64,000 nt of DNA from a virus. Where the stretch lies: positions 62,001 to 126,000 of the IMG/VR virus record IMGVR_UViG_3300002141_000156. One strand, given 5' to 3'. The translations under genes were made by a program, and so were the position numbers. Of this stretch, positions 1-9,386 are shown one piece after another; the stretch's first letter is position 1, and each line of letters starts with the position of its first letter. The notes under the pieces are model-generated. The model did no database searches. It saw nothing but the letters and a program-made list of their open reading frames with translations, and had not been told where the DNA came from.

Positions 1-2
1 AC

Positions 3-1430
3 TATGAGACTGCTCCCCGTCGAATTGCTAGATTTGGATACGCTGCAGATGATGATTATCCAGCATTAAATAGTTTATATCGTGTACAAATTGTTGCTAA
101 TCATGCAGTAGTTGCATCAAATGCGCTGGATCATATTGATCTCGCCACGTTTAATTTGCAATCACTTGGCGGAGTAGCAACAATTAATATTGTAGACCCC
201 GACAATTTATCTATATCAGATTCAGCGGTCCCAGAATTATTTGAAACTCCAAGTGCAATTGGGATATATGTAGATAATGCAATATTGGATATGGATATTG
301 TTGATGATAAGGTTATTACTCTAACCTGGCAACAAAATGCTGGACCCGAATCTGTTCTGACTGATTATCAAGTAAGAGTTGATGTATTTAGTTTAAATAG
401 TAATTCCGGCGACATTGCGTGGAGCGGACTCGGCCAATCAAACGTTGCTTCTGAACTGGCGATGAATCGTGCTGCATATGACGCGAAATCTAAACATGGT
501 GCGATTGTTGCAAATAAAAAATATATTTATGCTGGATATGAAGATACTGTAACAATATTTGATCTAGCCTGGCCAACGCCTGCCGGCGACCCATTCGGTT
601 TTGATCCAAACGATCCATGTCGAAATGTCTATGGTAAAATAACAGACTTGGTTTTAAGTTGTGGTGGCGGCGGAGGTGTTGCTATTGAGTTTAACATATA
701 TGACATGGAACAGCTAGGAAATAGTTTATATGTTCTAGCAGTTGATTCAACTGGGACTACTTCATATGTATTTAAAGTTGATGTTTCTGGTGGATTAGAT
801 ACAACGACTGATACCTGGTCAGCAGGCAGCCCACCGACTCAAGTATATTGTAAGGATTTAGAGCAACTGGCTTCAAGATTCTTAGTTGTTGGAAAGCATA
901 TTTATGCTGCACTACATACTGATGACGCAGAGGAGAAGCCATCGCTACTTGCCGTTGATTTTGATGGAATTTATACCGGCGGTGCACATATCGAATCACT
1001 ACGTGCAGATCAGCTTGATGTGACTCAAGCTGCAAATATTGGAGGTGCACTAAACGTTAGCGGATCCCTGGAAGTCGGCGGTAGTGTATTTGCTAATGGT
1101 CGCTTTGCTGGACAAGGAGCTACGCCGATTGGCATGGTTACACCTTTTGCTGGAACCACTGCACCGAATGGCTGGTTATTATGTGATGGGGCAGCAAAGA
1201 GTAGAACTACTTACTCTGAATTATTTGCTGTAATTGGATTCGATTATGAATTTCCAGCACCAGGTCCAACTACCTTTACCGTACCTGATTTAAAACAGCG
1301 TGTTCCTGTAGGATATGACGCAACGCTTCCTCCATTTGATGTGATTGGCGATGTAATAGCCATGCATCTTACAGGACCTGACGCTCCAGAATTCATGGTT
1401 ATGAATTATATTATATACGCTGGAGTTTAA
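3..1430 (+). CDS. Tail fibre or collar-domain protein (5' partial)
   Basis: The reading frame is open from the first bases of the window, so the true start lies upstream and the TTG at 156 is only the first start-like codon. The last ~100 residues form a phage tail collar domain: GMVTPFAG, then NGWLLCDG, then Y-x-x-LF-x-VIG, then FTVPDLKQRVPVGYD. This domain is typical of short or long tail-fibre tips of T4-like and related phages. Upstream is a beta-rich segment with recurring short strands and a Gly-rich turn (GGGGG near residue 220 of the visible part), possibly propeller-like. It ends six bases before the convergent gene at 1437-2402. Role in host adsorption is inferred from the collar domain; the exact fibre type is not known. 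Confidence 0.75.
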   Translation, partial: YETAPRRIARFGYAADDDYPALNSLYRVQIVANHAVVASNALDHIDLATFNLQSLGGVATINIVDPDNLSISDSAVPELFETPSAIGIYVDNAILDMDIVDDKVITLTWQQNAGPESVLTDYQVRVDVFSLNSNSGDIAWSGLGQSNVASELAMNRAAYDAKSKHGAIVANKKYIYAGYEDTVTIFDLAWPTPAGDPFGFDPNDPCRNVYGKITDLVLSCGGGGGVAIEFNIYDMEQLGNSLYVLAVDSTGTTSYVFKVDVSGGLDTTTDTWSAGSPPTQVYCKDLEQLASRFLVVGKHIYAALHTDDAEEKPSLLAVDFDGIYTGGAHIESLRADQLDVTQAANIGGALNVSGSLEVGGSVFANGRFAGQGATPIGMVTPFAGTTAPNGWLLCDGAAKSRTTYSELFAVIGFDYEFPAPGPTTFTVPDLKQRVPVGYDATLPPFDVIGDVIAMHLTGPDAPEFMVMNYIIYAGV

Positions 1431-1436
1431 CCTACG

Positions 1437-2402
1437 TTATATAAGCGTACCGGTTCCCTGATCAGTAACTTTTGCGGCCAGCTTTCTAAAAAGATCGCGG
1501 CCACCCTTATGTATACGAGGTTCAAAGAATCTCAACACATCCATTAGGCCTGCAGAGTTCTTAAGTTTAAGAATTTTAGGGTCAACCGTTGCAATGTCTT
1601 GCTGCACAGAGTCAACATATACATTTACAAAAAATTCACCGAATTTTGTATCAATATATTCAACGAATTTGCGATCTTCGATTTCGGAAAGGATAATTTC
1701 ATAATACTCTTCTGGATAAAATTCCATCGCACGTTGTGCCCATAGATATCCACTATGTCCATGTAATTCTTCTTGGCTTTTAAATTTACTACGTTCACCA
1801 GCAATTGCCTTTATTTCAGTTGGTGTTAAGACATAAAGAAGATCAAAAAACAGTTTTAGCGCAGGAGATTTCATCAAGTATGGATATGCCTCTGCAGCAT
1901 ACTGGGTCGTCATACCAAGACGATAGTCTTTAAAGAAATTTGGATCTTTATAATCATTGTATGCATGCATCAATTCATGATTTAAAATATCGTCCAAATA
2001 AATATTAATTATGTCTCGATCAAGTTGGCCACCTTTATTTGGCACGACCAGCCTGCATAACATATCTATCTTTACTTTAACCCCCTTACCTGCAATTAAT
2101 TTTACTTTATTATAATTACGTTTATAGTATGCAGCATAGGGAGCAAATTCCTTCTCGTCAACTACCTGTATCTCAAATAGTATCTTAATTTCATCTAATT
2201 GAAATTTCATAGCGGCCTCCTGAGACACTTCTAGATAGGCATCTTTGAGTATAATAGACTTGCGAAAATTAGTAAACTTAGCTGCCGCGCTATATTTGTC
2301 AAGCGTTGAGTTGATTAAAGTCTTGCACACTTGTGCGTATTCTTCAACGGCTGTCGAGAATCCTCGAGCCTCATTAATAAATTGATTAAAGTTCTTTAAC
2401 AT
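1437..2402 (-). CDS. CTS-like tagged putative zinc metallopeptidase
   Basis: 321 residues. The N-terminus MLKNFNQFINE/A is a textbook CTS-like tag with a predicted prohead-protease cut after Glu11. Residues 142-146 read HELMH, an HExxH zinc-binding and catalytic motif, followed within a few residues by AYND and, further on, acidic residues that could supply the third ligand. I see this motif but no full match to a named peptidase family. It overlaps the end of the upstream gene 2386-3207 by 17 bases, so both are probably cotranscribed from the late promoter-like element at 3226-3233. Inference: a protease packaged in the capsid and delivered to the host. It could instead act during capsid maturation. 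Confidence 0.6.
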   Translation of the reverse strand: MLKNFNQFINEARGFSTAVEEYAQVCKTLINSTLDKYSAAAKFTNFRKSIILKDAYLEVSQEAAMKFQLDEIKILFEIQVVDEKEFAPYAAYYKRNYNKVKLIAGKGVKVKIDMLCRLVVPNKGGQLDRDIINIYLDDILNHELMHAYNDYKDPNFFKDYRLGMTTQYAAEAYPYLMKSPALKLFFDLLYVLTPTEIKAIAGERSKFKSQEELHGHSGYLWAQRAMEFYPEEYYEIILSEIEDRKFVEYIDTKFGEFFVNVYVDSVQQDIATVDPKILKLKNSAGLMDVLRFFEPRIHKGGRDLFRKLAAKVTDQGTGTLI

Positions 2403-3207
2403 CTTCTGATCTCCATTGACTTAGCGTAAATGGTAACATTTTTTCGGTCCAAATATATCGGCATACCTCGCCAATTAGGAGCGGTTCAAACCTGTGATTC
2501 TTAGCAATGCCTTTATTTAAGAGCAGAGTGTCCTTCACTGTTTTTGCAACCATTGACTCGTCTTCTTTCTCTTGAATAATGGCAAAGCACACATTTTTAC
2601 TACTCGTTAGTCCAGCTAATTTTGGATCAACAATTGCGTCTACTGCCGTTACAAATGAATCGCTTACTAGATCCGGAATCGTAATCGTTTTCACCTTTGT
2701 GAAGGAGTAGCCAAAATTCTTTTTTGGGTCATCCGACAACTTCCAGATTCGATAGATATTTGTTCCAAGCTTATTTGTCACAATAAATATTTCCTTCTCA
2801 TGATGAATATTTTTATTCATGTAAAATAATTTAATCTTGTCTAAGATATCAAGATGAATCTTCATGTACTCAACAGCAATATTCAAGAAAACATAATTTG
2901 CATTCTTAAAAATCTTTGTAGTTTCGTCGGGCAAGTCATAGACTTTTTTCAATTCTTCCTGAATCTGTTTAATTCGTGCTTCTTTCCAAATTTCTTTGTA
3001 TTTTGCAGTAAATAGGTTGCCGATAACTGCTAGATTATTCAAATTAAGTATATGGAACATGACCTCATAAAATCGGTCAATATTATCAGCCGCGATCTCC
3101 TCTTTATATTTCACACTAGCGTCCAATAAAACATAGTTAAAGTATTCCGAGTCTAAATATGTGCCTTGGGTAATCCAGAGTGGGTCTAATATAAAATCCT
3201 TCTTCAA
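2386..3207 (-). CDS. Hypothetical protein, first gene of metallopeptidase operon
   Basis: 273 residues, not recognised. The protein is mixed alpha/beta with Lys-rich helices between residues 70 and 130, no membrane segment, no signal peptide and no CTS-like N-terminus (it begins MKKDFILDPLW). It sits 18 bases downstream of the ATAAATAA element at 3226-3233 and overlaps the tagged metallopeptidase gene that follows, which suggests a shared late transcript. A partner, chaperone or inhibitor role for the peptidase is possible but only suggested by the gene order. Confidence 0.6.
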   Translation of the reverse strand: MKKDFILDPLWITQGTYLDSEYFNYVLLDASVKYKEEIAADNIDRFYEVMFHILNLNNLAVIGNLFTAKYKEIWKEARIKQIQEELKKVYDLPDETTKIFKNANYVFLNIAVEYMKIHLDILDKIKLFYMNKNIHHEKEIFIVTNKLGTNIYRIWKLSDDPKKNFGYSFTKVKTITIPDLVSDSFVTAVDAIVDPKLAGLTSSKNVCFAIIQEKEDESMVAKTVKDTLLLNKGIAKNHRFEPLLIGEVCRYIWTEKMLPFTLSQWRSEDVKEL

Positions 3208-3225
3208 AGCAAATCTCTTTTTTTA

Positions 3226-3233
3226 TTATTTAT
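3226..3233 (-). promoter_or_regulatory. Late promoter-like element ATAAATAA
   Basis: Reads ATAAATAATAAAAAAAG on the minus strand, 18 bases before the start of 2386-3207. It forms a divergent pair with the plus-strand element at 3275-3282. Confidence 0.6.
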
Positions 3234-3274
3234 TTTACTACACAACGAATATCAGTTTAGTTTGTTCTTGACAA

Positions 3275-3282
3275 ATAAATAA
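3275..3282 (+). promoter_or_regulatory. Late promoter-like element ATAAATAA
   Basis: ATAAATAA followed by AATAAAG, 23 bases before the ATG of the structural gene at 3306. It is divergent from the minus-strand copy about 40 bases upstream. Confidence 0.6.
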
Positions 3283-3305
3283 AATAAAGTATCAGTAGGC
3301 AAATA

Positions 3306-5450
3306 ATGATAAAGACTACCGTAAAAATTTTAATAGATCCACAAAAAAATTCGTTAACGTTTAGTAAGAACTTTAGAATTTTCTCTACCCTTGATCCAAT
3401 ATGTGGCATTATTAGCTTCACCGATTTTGTAGAAGACGTGCTTACCACTTCTCCTACCGCAATTGACTTAACTAATCTTAAACGATATATCAGATACTCT
3501 AGAAATCGATTAGATTGGTCTCTATGGTATGAAGTTTCTCCAGATCACTTAGGAGATGCTGCATCTATCTTTCTAGATAAAGCAGATACCTTCTATTTTG
3601 AAGTCAAATATGAGTATGATGATGGAACCGCAAATGAACTAGCCTCGGTTATTCAGATTAATGAAATTAAACTTCGATTTGAGGTCGGAGTAAATATCCC
3701 GACAACATTTACACCGGTTTCTTCCTGTTCGGACGAGAAAAGTATTTCGATTATCACAAACCGTGACCCAAGCTTCAGACCATATGAAGTCGGTAGTGCA
3801 GTTAGCATGTACCAGGAGATTTCCTACTTTACAAATCAATTATATGGTCATCAAGTAGTCTATTTTAGGACCCTGCCTGAAGCAGACAGTGGCGATTACG
3901 TATTTAAAGAGTGGACGCTATATAAAAATGTAGATCGTAAGTGTGTTAAAGTAATGGTGCCAAAGAATGCCTTCCCAAGTAACGCGCCGAAATATACTGA
4001 CTTTGGAATGGATTTTCAACTGCCATTTGAAATACACCTAGATCATAGATATTTTCAATCAATTTTTGGAACAAAATCAGAACCTCGAAAGAGAGACTTC
4101 TTGTATTTTCCATTACTAAATCGAATGTTTGAAATTCAAGGGTCATACTTGCACCGAGGATTTATGATGGCTCCGACTTTTTGGAAAATACAACTTAAAA
4201 AATTCAGTCCAAACATCGACATGCTGCTCACGGACGACACACGTCACTTCTTGGATAATGTAATACTTAGTGCAGATCAACTATTTAGTGAAGCCGTAAA
4301 GGATGATATAAAGGACGGAACTCTACCAGAGCAATACAAAACAATTTCAACAACATTTGATTCGTCTCGTCGCGCGATCCATCCAGAGGTTGCACTTCGA
4401 CCACTAAAATACACATTTAATTTTGCAAGCTTAATTGATAACTATTATGACTTAAGTACGATTCCATTATCTGATCTAACCTATGAATTAACAAACGATC
4501 TAATTCCAACAGCAGAAAGCATGAATCTTGCAAACCTGCCAAGTTTAGAAACAAATGTTATTCAACTAAATGATGTTATACTTGCCTATCAAGGAAGCGA
4601 AATGTATACTGCTTGGAAGAATAGTGCGTTACTGACAAATGATAAAAATGTCAAAAGTACTTCTACTCTATTTTGTCGAGTTCGTGGACCGTTTGATAAA
4701 AAGCCAAATCATATTGGACAATCTGCTGCTGGGCGATATATCAGGGTTGAAGCCTATCGCAACCTAACCTTTAAGGATCAACGAGATATCCTAATTGATA
4801 CGGTTGGTGGAACAGATTACGCAAAATTCAAGGTTCGGCAGACTGCCGTTGTTTATTCAGCGCAACCTAAATTCAACCTGGCCGATTCAAAAAATCTTTC
4901 ATTTACCTGTCTATTTAATGTACCAGCAGCTGCAACCTCAATTAGCTTCTTAGATGGGTATGATAATGAAACTGGCACTGGAATTAAGACGACTGCTCAG
5001 TTTACAAGATATATTAATACAGAACCTGAAGGAGACCTAAATATTACAGTCACAATCAATTCACAAGTCAAAGCATATACTATTGCTAATTTCAAGAGTG
5101 ATGCATGGCATGGATTAATTGTCTCTACGTCTAATGAATTTAAACAGTGTGGAGTCTATGTATATTCGATTGAGGAGGATCCATCTGATGTAATCAATCA
5201 CAATGATTTTAAAAAGATCTTTTCAAGTACTTCATCTCTAACTCAGACCACATTTGATCTAACTCAGTATTATACGCTACCTACGTCTACTCTATTAATA
5301 ACAAATTTAAGACTATTCAATACAATGGTCAAAGAAGAACAACATGATTTTATCCTAAGTCAACAGTTTATTAAAGATGAATCAATGTTACTACTAATTG
5401 ATAATTGCCGACCACAATTAAATATTCCATATATTGCAAAAAACAGATAA
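3306..5450 (+). CDS. Large virion structural protein (tail or baseplate)
   Basis: 714 residues, not assigned to a T4 protein with confidence. The sequence is beta-rich with many Asn, Thr and aromatic residues, and it lacks membrane segments, signal peptide or enzyme motifs. The C-terminal half contains a lectin-like beta-sandwich pattern (repeated short strands between residues 510 and 640). It lies behind a late promoter-like element and is followed after only five bases by the gp15-like tail terminator gene, so a baseplate or tail role is likely. Start ATG at 3306 sits behind AGGCAAATA, with no Shine-Dalgarno sequence. Confidence 0.6.
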   Translation: MIKTTVKILIDPQKNSLTFSKNFRIFSTLDPICGIISFTDFVEDVLTTSPTAIDLTNLKRYIRYSRNRLDWSLWYEVSPDHLGDAASIFLDKADTFYFEVKYEYDDGTANELASVIQINEIKLRFEVGVNIPTTFTPVSSCSDEKSISIITNRDPSFRPYEVGSAVSMYQEISYFTNQLYGHQVVYFRTLPEADSGDYVFKEWTLYKNVDRKCVKVMVPKNAFPSNAPKYTDFGMDFQLPFEIHLDHRYFQSIFGTKSEPRKRDFLYFPLLNRMFEIQGSYLHRGFMMAPTFWKIQLKKFSPNIDMLLTDDTRHFLDNVILSADQLFSEAVKDDIKDGTLPEQYKTISTTFDSSRRAIHPEVALRPLKYTFNFASLIDNYYDLSTIPLSDLTYELTNDLIPTAESMNLANLPSLETNVIQLNDVILAYQGSEMYTAWKNSALLTNDKNVKSTSTLFCRVRGPFDKKPNHIGQSAAGRYIRVEAYRNLTFKDQRDILIDTVGGTDYAKFKVRQTAVVYSAQPKFNLADSKNLSFTCLFNVPAAATSISFLDGYDNETGTGIKTTAQFTRYINTEPEGDLNITVTINSQVKAYTIANFKSDAWHGLIVSTSNEFKQCGVYVYSIEEDPSDVINHNDFKKIFSSTSSLTQTTFDLTQYYTLPTSTLLITNLRLFNTMVKEEQHDFILSQQFIKDESMLLLIDNCRPQLNIPYIAKNR

Positions 5451-5455
5451 TCTAA

Positions 5456-6241
5456 ATGAAGAGTTCAACACATGAAAATATAAGAAATGAGAACATACAA
5501 GATGTTTTCATGAGAAATGCCACGCTTACTCTGCTTGATCTGCTAAATCGAAATGTTATTATCGATCTTAAGCGAGATGATGTAGTTATAAAGCATGAGA
5601 TTCCATTCTTTTACAATTTTGGTGGAGATGAAGGATTTATGAAAGATTTCTTTTTAGAATTACCAACTGATTGTAAATATCCAAGACATGCAGAAGGAAA
5701 TTATGAACAGATGCCTCGCGGAATCGTGACACTAAGCTCATTTGCAATTAAATCAGCAGATATTACCAATAAATATGTCCGTGGAACTTTTACTCAGGAG
5801 ACCCGCGATGTAAATGACGAAAAACAGATGAAAGCATTTTCGTCTAGACTATTTACAATGCCAATTTCACTAAAATATGCAGTAAAGATTGAAAGTGATA
5901 ATATTAATAAGACATTTAAGATAATTGAAAAGATTTTTGATTTCTATTATAAGAATCAAGTTAAATATTTTCAATTTAGAGGTATTCGTGTTCCAGCACA
6001 AATTATATTTCCAGAAAATGCCGACTTCCAAAAGCTCTATTCATTTTCATATACTGATACAAATACTGTTTCAATCACATTAAACTTAGATATAGAAACA
6101 TATTTCCCTAGCTTTGACGATCACTCGACTTTCTACAAAGGAAATACTATTAAACAGATCAATTTACGTGAATCTCAAAGCGGCTCAAATTCGCCACTAG
6201 ATAACGTGTTTATTGATCCGGATTTTCCACCATCTGAATAA
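5456..6241 (+). CDS. gp15-like tail sheath stabilizer and terminator
   Basis: 261 residues. Order and spacing of segments resemble T4 gp15: an N-terminal MRNATLTLLDLLNRN helix (compare RYATLMGDLF in gp15), a central segment IVTLSSFAIKSADITNKYVRG, then MPISLKYAVKIESDN (compare SPIKMIYELSIFTRYED), a helix IEKIFDFYYK, and a final beta strand ending in LDIETYFPSFDD. In T4, gp15 forms the hexameric ring that caps the tail tube and sheath and joins the tail to the head. Length is close to T4 gp15 (272 residues). The gene follows the large structural gene and precedes CTS-like and tube-like genes. Assignment is by eye and not confirmed by a profile search. Confidence 0.6.
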   Translation: MKSSTHENIRNENIQDVFMRNATLTLLDLLNRNVIIDLKRDDVVIKHEIPFFYNFGGDEGFMKDFFLELPTDCKYPRHAEGNYEQMPRGIVTLSSFAIKSADITNKYVRGTFTQETRDVNDEKQMKAFSSRLFTMPISLKYAVKIESDNINKTFKIIEKIFDFYYKNQVKYFQFRGIRVPAQIIFPENADFQKLYSFSYTDTNTVSITLNLDIETYFPSFDDHSTFYKGNTIKQINLRESQSGSNSPLDNVFIDPDFPPSE

Positions 6242-6245
6242 ATAA
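6238..6245 (+). promoter_or_regulatory. ATAAATAA element, very close to start codon
   Basis: ATAAATAA only six bases before the ATG at 6252. A promoter here would give a leaderless or nearly leaderless message, so it may be chance in AT-rich DNA. Confidence 0.3.
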
Positions 6246-6251
6246 TACAAT

Positions 6252-6821
6252 ATGGAGACAAGATTAAAGAGTTTTACCCAATTTATAGGAGAGAGTTTAG
6301 AAATTTCAAATCAATTGAAATATCATGCTACTCATGAATTATCGATTGCTGAATCAGTCTTTAGACCCGGCAGCCTGGCACATATTCAATTATTAACTGA
6401 GACTCGAGATCTTTTTGATGCTGGCAAAATAAAGCTAGATGAATTAGATAATTCACTGTTTGAACAGACGGATCTTGGAAAAGTTGCACTCCATGAAGGA
6501 AGAGTAGTTCCATTGGATCTAGTACTTGAAGCTGAATATCATGGTAAAAATGTGGAAATCGGTAAGCCTAAGCGCGGTGGAGCTAAGAAATATCACGTGT
6601 ATGTGTTAAATCCCAAGACCGGCAAAGTAAAACTAATCTCCTTTGGTGATGTACATGGAGGTCTTACTGCAAAGGTAAGTAATCCTAAAGCTCGAAAATC
6701 ATTTGCTGCTAGACATAGGTGTGCTGAAAAAACAGATCGTACTACTGCTGGCTATTGGGCCTGCCGAATCAATCGATACGCGCACCTTTGGGGAGGAAAA
6801 ACTTATCCTGGATTCTGGTAA
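6252..6821 (+). CDS. CTS-like tagged protein with C-terminal RKSFxARHxC domain
   Basis: 189 residues. The N-terminus METRLKSFTQFIGE/S fits the CTS-like pattern, with a predicted cut after Glu14. Further LxE and IxE sites (LTE, LFE) occur in the first 80 residues, so several cuts are possible. The last ~90 residues form a small domain with a KxYHVYVLNPKTGKVKLISFGD strand pair, then RKSFAARHRC, then TAGYWACRINRY. I recognise this as a short domain common in large phages, of unknown function; the paired Cys residues and the conserved His suggest metal binding or a compact fold. It could be a prohead core or internal protein. The neighbour downstream also carries a CTS-like tag. Confidence 0.6.
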   Translation: METRLKSFTQFIGESLEISNQLKYHATHELSIAESVFRPGSLAHIQLLTETRDLFDAGKIKLDELDNSLFEQTDLGKVALHEGRVVPLDLVLEAEYHGKNVEIGKPKRGGAKKYHVYVLNPKTGKVKLISFGDVHGGLTAKVSNPKARKSFAARHRCAEKTDRTTAGYWACRINRYAHLWGGKTYPGFW

Positions 6822-6834
6822 AATAATATAAATA

Positions 6835-7389
6835 ATGAAATACATACAACAATATCAACTATTTGAATCCATTACCTCAACTACAGGTAATAAAGTTATT
6901 ACATATTTAGAGACTGGACAAGGTTCAAAATACTTAATGACTGATAAAGGAGAGACAAAACGGTGGAAGTCAGATCATGCTAATACTGGAGGTGAGGATC
7001 GTGGTCTAAAAAAGTGGCATCAAAATTCTTTTTTTATAGATCCAGAATTTGAGAATGAAGCAAACTCGATTTTACACCTAACTAACAAGGGTATGCGACT
7101 ATCAAATATAGGAATGCATGTTGAGAATAATAAAGTTAAGATTTATATAATAAAAGATGGTAAATGGGTAATTGGTAATATGTTAGATGCTTATCCAAAA
7201 TTTGGAAAAGATTCACCACTAGTCTTTAATTGTGTTGATAAACCAAAAATTGGATATAATATAGTAGAATACAACCTACATGATAATAATTTCTCACTTA
7301 AGAATTACCATTTAGGAAGTCCAGTCACTAAAATTACACCAATTAATGACCTTGATAAAAAAGAATTAGATTTTTTTATAAAAAAGTAA
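6835..7389 (+). CDS. CTS-like tagged hypothetical protein
   Basis: 184 residues. The protein begins MKYIQQYQLFE/S, a CTS-like tag ending in LFE with Ser after the predicted cut. The body is beta-rich and Lys/Asn-rich with no membrane segment; a central strand pair KVKIYIIKDGKWVIGNML is visible. No family is recognised. It follows the tagged RKSF-domain protein after 13 bases and precedes the cupin-like gene after eight. The string TATAAATA directly abuts its ATG, but that spacing would leave no leader. Confidence 0.5.
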   Translation: MKYIQQYQLFESITSTTGNKVITYLETGQGSKYLMTDKGETKRWKSDHANTGGEDRGLKKWHQNSFFIDPEFENEANSILHLTNKGMRLSNIGMHVENNKVKIYIIKDGKWVIGNMLDAYPKFGKDSPLVFNCVDKPKIGYNIVEYNLHDNNFSLKNYHLGSPVTKITPINDLDKKELDFFIKK

Positions 7390-7397
7390 ATATAATA

Positions 7398-7667
7398 ATG
7401 CTTCCATTTCAAGAAACTAAATTAAGTGATAATGGATTTACCAGAACATTTAGTCAAATAACTGATTTTAGTGAATTTATGTGGCATCGAGACGAAGAAG
7501 ACAGAATAATTGAAGCAACTGAACATAGTGATTGGAAAATACAATTAGAGAATCAAATTCCAATTAGCATTAATATGCCAGTTTTAATTAAAAAAGGTGA
7601 GTGGCATCGATTAATAAAAGGTAATGGAAATTTAGAAATAAAAATAGTAAAAAAAGTAGGCAAATAA
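7398..7667 (+). CDS. Small cupin-like protein
   Basis: 89 residues. The pattern FMWHRDEEDRIIEA, then WKIQLENQIPISINMPVLIKKGEWHRLIKG, resembles the two metal-binding strands of a small cupin: an H-x-D/E cluster, a Gly turn, and a late His before a hydrophobic strand. Similar short proteins with a WHRD-x-EDR motif occur in marine T4-like phages, from memory only. No enzyme activity can be assigned. Its stop overlaps the start of the next gene by one base (translational coupling). Confidence 0.45.
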   Translation: MLPFQETKLSDNGFTRTFSQITDFSEFMWHRDEEDRIIEATEHSDWKIQLENQIPISINMPVLIKKGEWHRLIKGNGNLEIKIVKKVGK

Positions 7668-8215
7668 TGTTATTAAATGCAAGACAAAATGGATTTATCT
7701 TCTCCTTTCCGCCAGATTATTTTAATGATCGAGTAAAGGAGAAATATAAAAAGTATTATCAGAGTTTGATACTACCATATGATAGTATTAATGACTTTAT
7801 GTCATCTACTATTCAAAGCGTTGATTTTCCAGGATGGGACATGGAGGTAGCAACTCAGACTAGATTATTTGGTAAGAAACAGGATTTTAAGAATGCTGTT
7901 CAGATACCTGACTTATTTACTCGAACCTTTTCGATTACATTTAAGCTGACCGATGCTTACTTAAATTACTTTATTTTTCTTGAAAACAGTAAAGACTATT
8001 TGAATTTTAGTAATAAGACACCGACGTTTCCACCAATGCGACTTTCATTACTTGATAACCAAGGATATCTTGTAGCATCACTTATTTTTCAACGCCCAAT
8101 ACTAGTTGGCCAAGACGGATTTAAGCTGTCATATAGTTCAGGTACTCCTGATTTCAAAATATTTACTGCAAAGTTTAAATACTTTGATTTTGATATTGAA
8201 CTAGATTTTGATTAA
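7667..8215 (+). CDS. gp19-like tail tube-fold protein
   Basis: 182 residues. The protein shows the layout of contractile-tail tube subunits: an N-terminal extended arm, a strand TIQSVDFPGWDMEV, a long strand FTRTFSITFKLTDAYLNYFIF, a loop region, and a final strand FKIFTAKFKYFDFDIEL. In T4, gp19 and the gp48/gp54 tube-baseplate proteins share this fold. The position next to a gp15-like terminator supports a tail role. It may be the main tube protein or a minor tube-initiation protein. The start overlaps the previous stop. Confidence 0.5.
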   Translation: MLLNARQNGFIFSFPPDYFNDRVKEKYKKYYQSLILPYDSINDFMSSTIQSVDFPGWDMEVATQTRLFGKKQDFKNAVQIPDLFTRTFSITFKLTDAYLNYFIFLENSKDYLNFSNKTPTFPPMRLSLLDNQGYLVASLIFQRPILVGQDGFKLSYSSGTPDFKIFTAKFKYFDFDIELDFD

Positions 8216-8296
8216 GAGTCAGTCCTTGCATGCTAATCAAAGGAGTTAGTTCTAATATTAAACAGGTAGAGAGTTAAAATACTTTACTTTCTGCTA

Positions 8297-9325
8297 TTAT
8301 TCCTGAACTATTTTATAGGTTAAATAAATAACTATATCACTATCCCCCGCTGTTGGATTAACACCACCTGATGTTAAATAAACTCCTTTATTTGAAATCA
8401 ATTGAGTATCTGCTGCTGCACTTATACCTTGCTGAGCCGATACACTTATTCTGCTTACTGTAGCATTTAAAGCATTAAAAAAAGTGTGTTGGTCGCTTGT
8501 TGCAGTATCAGTATAAACACTTGGTGATATACTTACGGCATATGCAGTTGTGTTGAAATCAACCTTACATGATGCACTCAATACCTGAATGTAATATCCT
8601 GCACCAGGTGAAGCAATCAATAAGTATGGTGTAGTACCCAAATTTAAAACATTCGCACTGGCTATCGAGACAGTCGCTTTGACGATTCCATCTAAACCGC
8701 CGGTAAGATCGTAGATATTACAATTTTCATCAGTATAATATAGGGTTTGAGTAGTTGCAACAGTTGCTGTTTCGTAACCTAGAGGACCTACCCAAATTAT
8801 TCCAGTATTTATTGCTGGACATGCTGGAACTGGCGGACTTCCTGCTAATTCATATAGTGTTAAAAATGATGTTGCGTTCGGTTCAGTTAAACTTACCCAT
8901 CCACGACTTTGAAGATATCCAATAAAGTCTTCTCCGAATTCTGGACGTTGATTTTGAATCCCAGTGTAAATTATTTCACCAGGAACACCAATCTCTGGCC
9001 AATCGTTGAAATCAGTAAATCTTTGACGTTTAGTTTCGGCTACTTTAACTAATAATTGTTGTCCTTCTGCACGACCTAAGGAGTCAATTGTAAATGTTGG
9101 AATTCCATCTAGGGTCAAGCTTAGGTTATCAGTAATATTAACAAAATCAAACATTCCACTATATACTTGAAAAGTGTTTAACGTCTCATTATATTTAATA
9201 TTGTTTAAAAATTCTAAATTTGCACTAGAAAGACTTGTAAAGTTCAAATTTGTGATATCGATAATTGATGTCAGACTTGAATTTGTTAATTTACGTACAG
9301 CCTTTAAATTGTTATAAACAGGCAT
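8297..9325 (-). CDS. Putative tail fibre or virion surface protein
   Basis: 342 residues, not assigned to a family. Thr/Ser/Asn-rich and beta-rich, with an N-terminal segment rich in NLNFTSLSSANLEFLNN-type short strands that could form a beta-helix or fibre shaft. The central part has Cys residues (PACPAIN, DENCNIYD), and the C-terminal ~100 residues look like a globular jelly-roll tip. It is alone on the minus strand behind a late promoter-like element at 9345-9352 and converges on the tube-like gene. A receptor-binding role is inferred from composition only. Confidence 0.45.
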   Translation of the reverse strand: MPVYNNLKAVRKLTNSSLTSIIDITNLNFTSLSSANLEFLNNIKYNETLNTFQVYSGMFDFVNITDNLSLTLDGIPTFTIDSLGRAEGQQLLVKVAETKRQRFTDFNDWPEIGVPGEIIYTGIQNQRPEFGEDFIGYLQSRGWVSLTEPNATSFLTLYELAGSPPVPACPAINTGIIWVGPLGYETATVATTQTLYYTDENCNIYDLTGGLDGIVKATVSIASANVLNLGTTPYLLIASPGAGYYIQVLSASCKVDFNTTAYAVSISPSVYTDTATSDQHTFFNALNATVSRISVSAQQGISAAADTQLISNKGVYLTSGGVNPTAGDSDIVIYLTYKIVQE

Positions 9326-9344
9326 CCTGAGTAAGTTATTTTTA

Positions 9345-9352
9345 TTATTTAT
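9345..9352 (-). promoter_or_regulatory. Late promoter-like element ATAAATAA
   Basis: ATAAATAATAAAAATAAC on the minus strand, 19 bases before the start of 8297-9325. Confidence 0.6.
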
Positions 9353-9386
9353 TAAAAAATTGGGCAGTTAGAATATAGGTAGCCAA

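Noticed and set aside
6827-6834. TATAAATA directly before the ATG at 6835
   Set aside because: Zero spacing to the start codon; most likely chance in very AT-rich DNA.
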